Shown piece after piece: positions 61,014 through 64,000 of a DNA stretch of 64,000 nucleotides. The stretch's first letter is position 1; each line of letters begins with the position of its first letter. The position numbers were made by a program, and so were the translations under genes. The notes below the pieces were generated by a model, which was not told the DNA's origin, did no database searches, and saw only the letters and a list, made by a program, of their open reading frames with translations. Source of the DNA: JACRCT01 sp036504155 (GTDB taxonomy: Bacteria > Myxococcota > Myxococcia > Myxococcales > UBA5297); contig DASXVQ010000152.1 in NCBI GenBank assembly GCA_036504155.1, forward strand, positions 1-64,000, read 5' to 3'.

Positions 61014-64000
61014 CTAGCGGCCTGACAGGAAGGCCTCGAGATCGCGCTGCGCTTGACCGGCCGCGGGGCTGCGCGACTCCGAGTAACAGCCGGCTCGGTA
61101 GCGCAGGAAGCTCTCGTTCCACAGGAAGTCGGGCCCCGCCTGGTCCAGGGCCCGCACTCCGTGCGCGCAGTCCAGCAGCCTGCCGACGTTGAGCAGGGCG
61201 GTGATGCGGCTCGCGTCCTGGATGCGCACGCTGAAAGGCGCCTCGAAGAGCTCGAAGACGCGCGGGGCGAGCGACCGGTACCTCTCCGACAGCTCCATGC
61301 CGAGGTCCAAGGTCCTTCCCATCACGGCCACGGAGTTCCAGGGGTCCGTCCTGTAGCCCTGGATGGCGCGCGAGAAGGCGTTGAACGCCCCTGCGGCGTT
61401 CCCGCGGCGCAGGTGGAAGCGCGCCTCGATGGCGTCCGCGGTCGCCGGCCATTCGCGCGAGAACTGCGGGAGAAGCGGCCGGTACCGCTCGTCGGCGGCG
61501 TCCGCGAGGGCCTCGGCGAGAATCACCGCCTCCAGCGGGGTGCGGGGCCGCCACCCTCCGGCGGCCCACGACCGCAGCACGTGCGCGAACTGGCCCTCGA
61601 GGTGGGCGTCGAAGACGCTGCGCTCGACGCCCGCCGCCACGGCAGGCTGCAGGTGCCACAGCCCGAGGAGGGCCTGGCTCAGGTCGACGAGGTCCCAGTC
61701 CACGGCGCCGCCCCGCACCGCGGGCCGATGGACGCCTCGCCGGCGAGCGAGCTCCCGGAACTCATCCAGCGCGAAGGTGCCCCCTCCGAGGCTGCGCGCG
61801 AAGTCGAACTCGACCGAGGGCAGGTCGTCGGTGCTCAGCGCTCCGGACGCGGAGAGCTCGGCGGCGGCTTCCCGCGGGAGGGTCGGGTCGGACAGGAAGC
61901 CGGCGAGGAACCCGTCGACCCCCGAGACGCCCCAGCCGTTGCGCAGCGCGGACTTGAACGGCTCCCTCTCGACCTGGGAGGCGAGGAACGGCACCGGGTA
62001 GTCCTTGCGCTCGGCAGAGCAGACGAAGATCAGGTCGCCCGGGCTCGTCTGCCAGATCTCCACGTCGCGGAAGACGGACGCCAGGGTCGCGGCGATCCGG
62101 TGGACGGTGAGGGGATCCACGTCGTAGGCCTGCACCCACTGGGAGAAGAAGCCGCCCGGCGCGAGCCGACGTTCCACGGCTCGATAGAAGTCCACAGTGT
62201 AGAGCGCGGCGATGCCCGCGCGGTAGGGGTTCGAAGGCTCGGAGAAGATGAGGTCGTAGCGCTCCTTCGAGGTCAGCAGCAGCTCGCGCCCGTCGCCGGG
62301 GAGGACCTTCAACTTCGGGTCCTCGAGCGCTGCGTGGTTTGCCGGCGCGCAGCGCTGCGCGACCTCCAGCACCACCGGCTCGAGCTCGGCGACGTCGACC
62401 TGCCGCACGCTGTCGATCGCGGCCAGCCATCCCGCGCTGCTGCCCGTGCCCAGGCCGATCACCATGGCCTTCTGGGGCGCCGGGTGGAGGATGGCCCCGA
62501 TGAGCGCGCCCATGACCTGGGTGCCGGCGTCCAACCGCGCGTTCCCGTCGTTCTTCCCGTTGACGACGAACGTCAGCCCGTTCCCGCGCCTGAGCGCCAC
62601 GCTGCTCTCGACCCCGTCCTGCTCCCAGATGACCGGGAAGCGCCGGCTGCCGAGCCAGGCCCGCAGGCCGTTGGCGCTCCTGTCGTCCGGCAGCGCCGCG
62701 CCCCCGGTCCCGATGGGAGTGTGCCGCCACGCCGCGGTCGGCCCCTGGCCCGCGGCCAGCACCACCGCGGCCAGCAGGGCCGCCGCCGCCACGGCGAGCG
62801 TGGGCCGCCGCCCCTCGCGGAAGAGGGAGAGCCCGACCGCCGAGGCGCCGATGGCGCCCAGCAGCGCCACGGCCAGCCGCCAACACCCCGGGGCGCCCAG
62901 GGCCGGGAGCAGCCCGAAACCGCCGACCAGCGACCCGGCGATGGCCCCGGCGGTGTTCCAGGCATAGGCCTTCCCGGTGTGCGCTCCCACGTCGCGGCCG
63001 GCTTGGCCCAGCAAGGCGATGAGCAGCGGGAACTGGAATCCGGAGACCAGGGCCGCCGGGAGGACCACCACCGCGCTGATCTGGGTCCACTGGGCCGCGA
63101 GCGCGAAGAAGCCGGCATCGCCGGCGGGCCTGGAGGCGATGGCCAGGATGGCGACCCGGTCCCCGAGGCCGAAGGCCAGCACGAGCCCGAGCGCCTCCAG
63201 GCCGCAGGTGACGCCGAAGAGCCGCGCCGAGGGCGGCACCCAGCGCGCCAGGAGGGTCCAGAGGAGGCTCCCGGCGCCGATCCCCGCCAGCGCCACCGCG
63301 AGGATCAGGCCGAAGGAGTAGGTGGTCCCTCCCAGGAGCGGGGAGAGCATGCGGTACCAGACCATCTCCATGAGGAAGAAGACGAACCCCGTCAGCCCGG
63401 CGGCGGCGTAGACGAACCGCGGCGGCAGCGACGCAGCGCCCTTCGACGGCTCGGGCGCGGCGGCGCCTGCCCCCTTCGGACGCTGCTTCGACTCGCCCGC
63501 GGCGACTCCCGCGGCGAAGCCCGCCCGCGTCGACAGGGCGAGGGCCGCTGCCGCGACGAGGCCGTTCACGCCGGCGGCGGAGAGGACGGTGAGCCGCGTG
63601 CCGAGGTGCTCGAGGAGGAAGAAGTTCGCCGCCAGGGCCCCGAACACGGCCCCGAGGGTGTTGACCCCGTAAAGCAGGGCGACGGCGCGGCGGCTGGAAT
63701 CCTCCGCGGGCTCCGCGGCCCGGGCCAGTGCCGGCAGGGTTCCTCCCATCAGGAACGTCGGAATCCCGAGGACCAGGATCGAGAGCGCCAGGCGGACCGC
63801 CAGGGCCAGGGGCTGCCCCAGGACCGAGCTTCCCCCGGAGGCGATGTAGACGTGCCTGATCAGCACGAAGAGCAGCGGGCTCAGCAGGGCGCCCGCGGTG
63901 ATCCCGAGCTCCAGCCAGGCGTAGAGCCGCAAGGGCCGCGGATGGCGGTCGGCGCGCGCGCCGAGCACCGCGCCTCCGACCCCGAGGCCCCCCATGAAGA
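61014..64000 (-). CDS. Fused MFS-like/spermidine-synthase-like protein, 5' end outside window
   Basis: About 994 residues visible. The 5' end is missing: FMGGLGVGGAVLGARADR is the usual end of membrane helix 2. The membrane part (to about residue 460) has at least ten helices, with an Ala/Pro/Lys cytoplasmic loop at 160-190. The spermidine-synthase fold follows: VIGLGTGSSAGWLAA (SAM motif I), VDVAELEPVVLEVA, KVLPGDGRELL, FSEPSNPYRAGIAALYTVDF. A helical C-terminus of about 300 residues is unrecognised. Such fused proteins are widespread; the aminopropyl acceptor and the actual product are unknown. Confidence 0.85.
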   Translation of the reverse strand, partial: FMGGLGVGGAVLGARADRHPRPLRLYAWLELGITAGALLSPLLFVLIRHVYIASGGSSVLGQPLALAVRLALSILVLGIPTFLMGGTLPALARAAEPAEDSSRRAVALLYGVNTLGAVFGALAANFFLLEHLGTRLTVLSAAGVNGLVAAAALALSTRAGFAAGVAAGESKQRPKGAGAAAPEPSKGAASLPPRFVYAAAGLTGFVFFLMEMVWYRMLSPLLGGTTYSFGLILAVALAGIGAGSLLWTLLARWVPPSARLFGVTCGLEALGLVLAFGLGDRVAILAIASRPAGDAGFFALAAQWTQISAVVVLPAALVSGFQFPLLIALLGQAGRDVGAHTGKAYAWNTAGAIAGSLVGGFGLLPALGAPGCWRLAVALLGAIGASAVGLSLFREGRRPTLAVAAAALLAAVVLAAGQGPTAAWRHTPIGTGGAALPDDRSANGLRAWLGSRRFPVIWEQDGVESSVALRRGNGLTFVVNGKNDGNARLDAGTQVMGALIGAILHPAPQKAMVIGLGTGSSAGWLAAIDSVRQVDVAELEPVVLEVAQRCAPANHAALEDPKLKVLPGDGRELLLTSKERYDLIFSEPSNPYRAGIAALYTVDFYRAVERRLAPGGFFSQWVQAYDVDPLTVHRIAATLASVFRDVEIWQTSPGDLIFVCSAERKDYPVPFLASQVEREPFKSALRNGWGVSGVDGFLAGFLSDPTLPREAAAELSASGALSTDDLPSVEFDFARSLGGGTFALDEFRELARRRGVHRPAVRGGAVDWDLVDLSQALLGLWHLQPAVAAGVERSVFDAHLEGQFAHVLRSWAAGGWRPRTPLEAVILAEALADAADERYRPLLPQFSREWPATADAIEARFHLRRGNAAGAFNAFSRAIQGYRTDPWNSVAVMGRTLDLGMELSERYRSLAPRVFELFEAPFSVRIQDASRITALLNVGRLLDCAHGVRALDQAGPDFLWNESFLRYRAGCYSESRSPAAGQAQRDLEAFLSGR

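Overview
The window is about 64 kb of very GC-rich DNA, dense with long shadow ORFs on the opposite strand of real genes. It carries many lipoproteins with Asp/Ala/Gly/Pro-rich linkers, a Hanks-type Ser/Thr kinase with a Pro-rich linker and membrane anchor, a multi-PAS histidine kinase and large carboxypeptidase-regulatory-like surface proteins. That combination points to a myxobacterium or a close relative (Myxococcota, former Deltaproteobacteria). No rRNA, tRNA or CRISPR array was seen, so the placement rests on gene content only.

Layout. 1-5 kb: lipoproteins, two decayed gene fragments, a zinc-ribbon/SpoIIE-like protein and a DEAD-box helicase. 5-11 kb: a three-domain malate synthase-isocitrate lyase-hemerythrin fusion, a CorA-like transporter and a HAD hydrolase. 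11-19 kb: a TonB-dependent receptor, then the alpha-glucan pathway glgC-glgM-glgE, interrupted between glgM and glgE by an ORF6N gene with a cluster of palindromes. 19-26 kb: a large surface protein, then a compact minus-strand operon of two Pro-rich small proteins, a radical SAM/SPASM enzyme, a zinc-ribbon M50-like membrane protein, a frameshifted SPOR-like gene and a HEAT-repeat lipoprotein. 26-36 kb: DUF808 protein, histidine kinase, Ser/Thr kinase, MFS/POT transporter, and a coupled run of polysaccharide deacetylase, AcpS, PlsC-type acyltransferase and COG4648 protein. 36-41 kb: two secreted proteins built from a six-cysteine repeat. 41-50 kb: a B12-binding radical SAM enzyme, a DeoC with an unusual N-terminus, a GT-C glycosyltransferase, a rubrerythrin/Fe-S/DUF3501 set and pabA-pabB-pabC-like genes. 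50-64 kb: two substrate-binding lipoproteins, a palindromic tandem array, a topoisomerase III-RecQ fusion, a frameshifted DUF2156 gene, an AtpZ-like protein and a spermidine synthase-like membrane protein cut by the window end.

Most notable. The ORF6N gene carries inside its own reading frame a perfect 33-nt palindrome. Five sequence-related palindromes lie upstream of it. The in-gene palindrome encodes the LRSQxV segment of the ORF6N domain and uses AT-rich codons that are unusual for this genome, so it looks constrained as DNA as well as protein. Several other dispersed palindromes occur: a 58-bp-period array upstream of the topoisomerase-RecQ gene, nested inverted repeats that form the linker of that fusion, a pair of 27-nt palindromes, and a 24-mer shared by two distant intergenic sites. 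The radical SAM operon with its paired Pro-rich proteins is a second candidate for an undescribed system.
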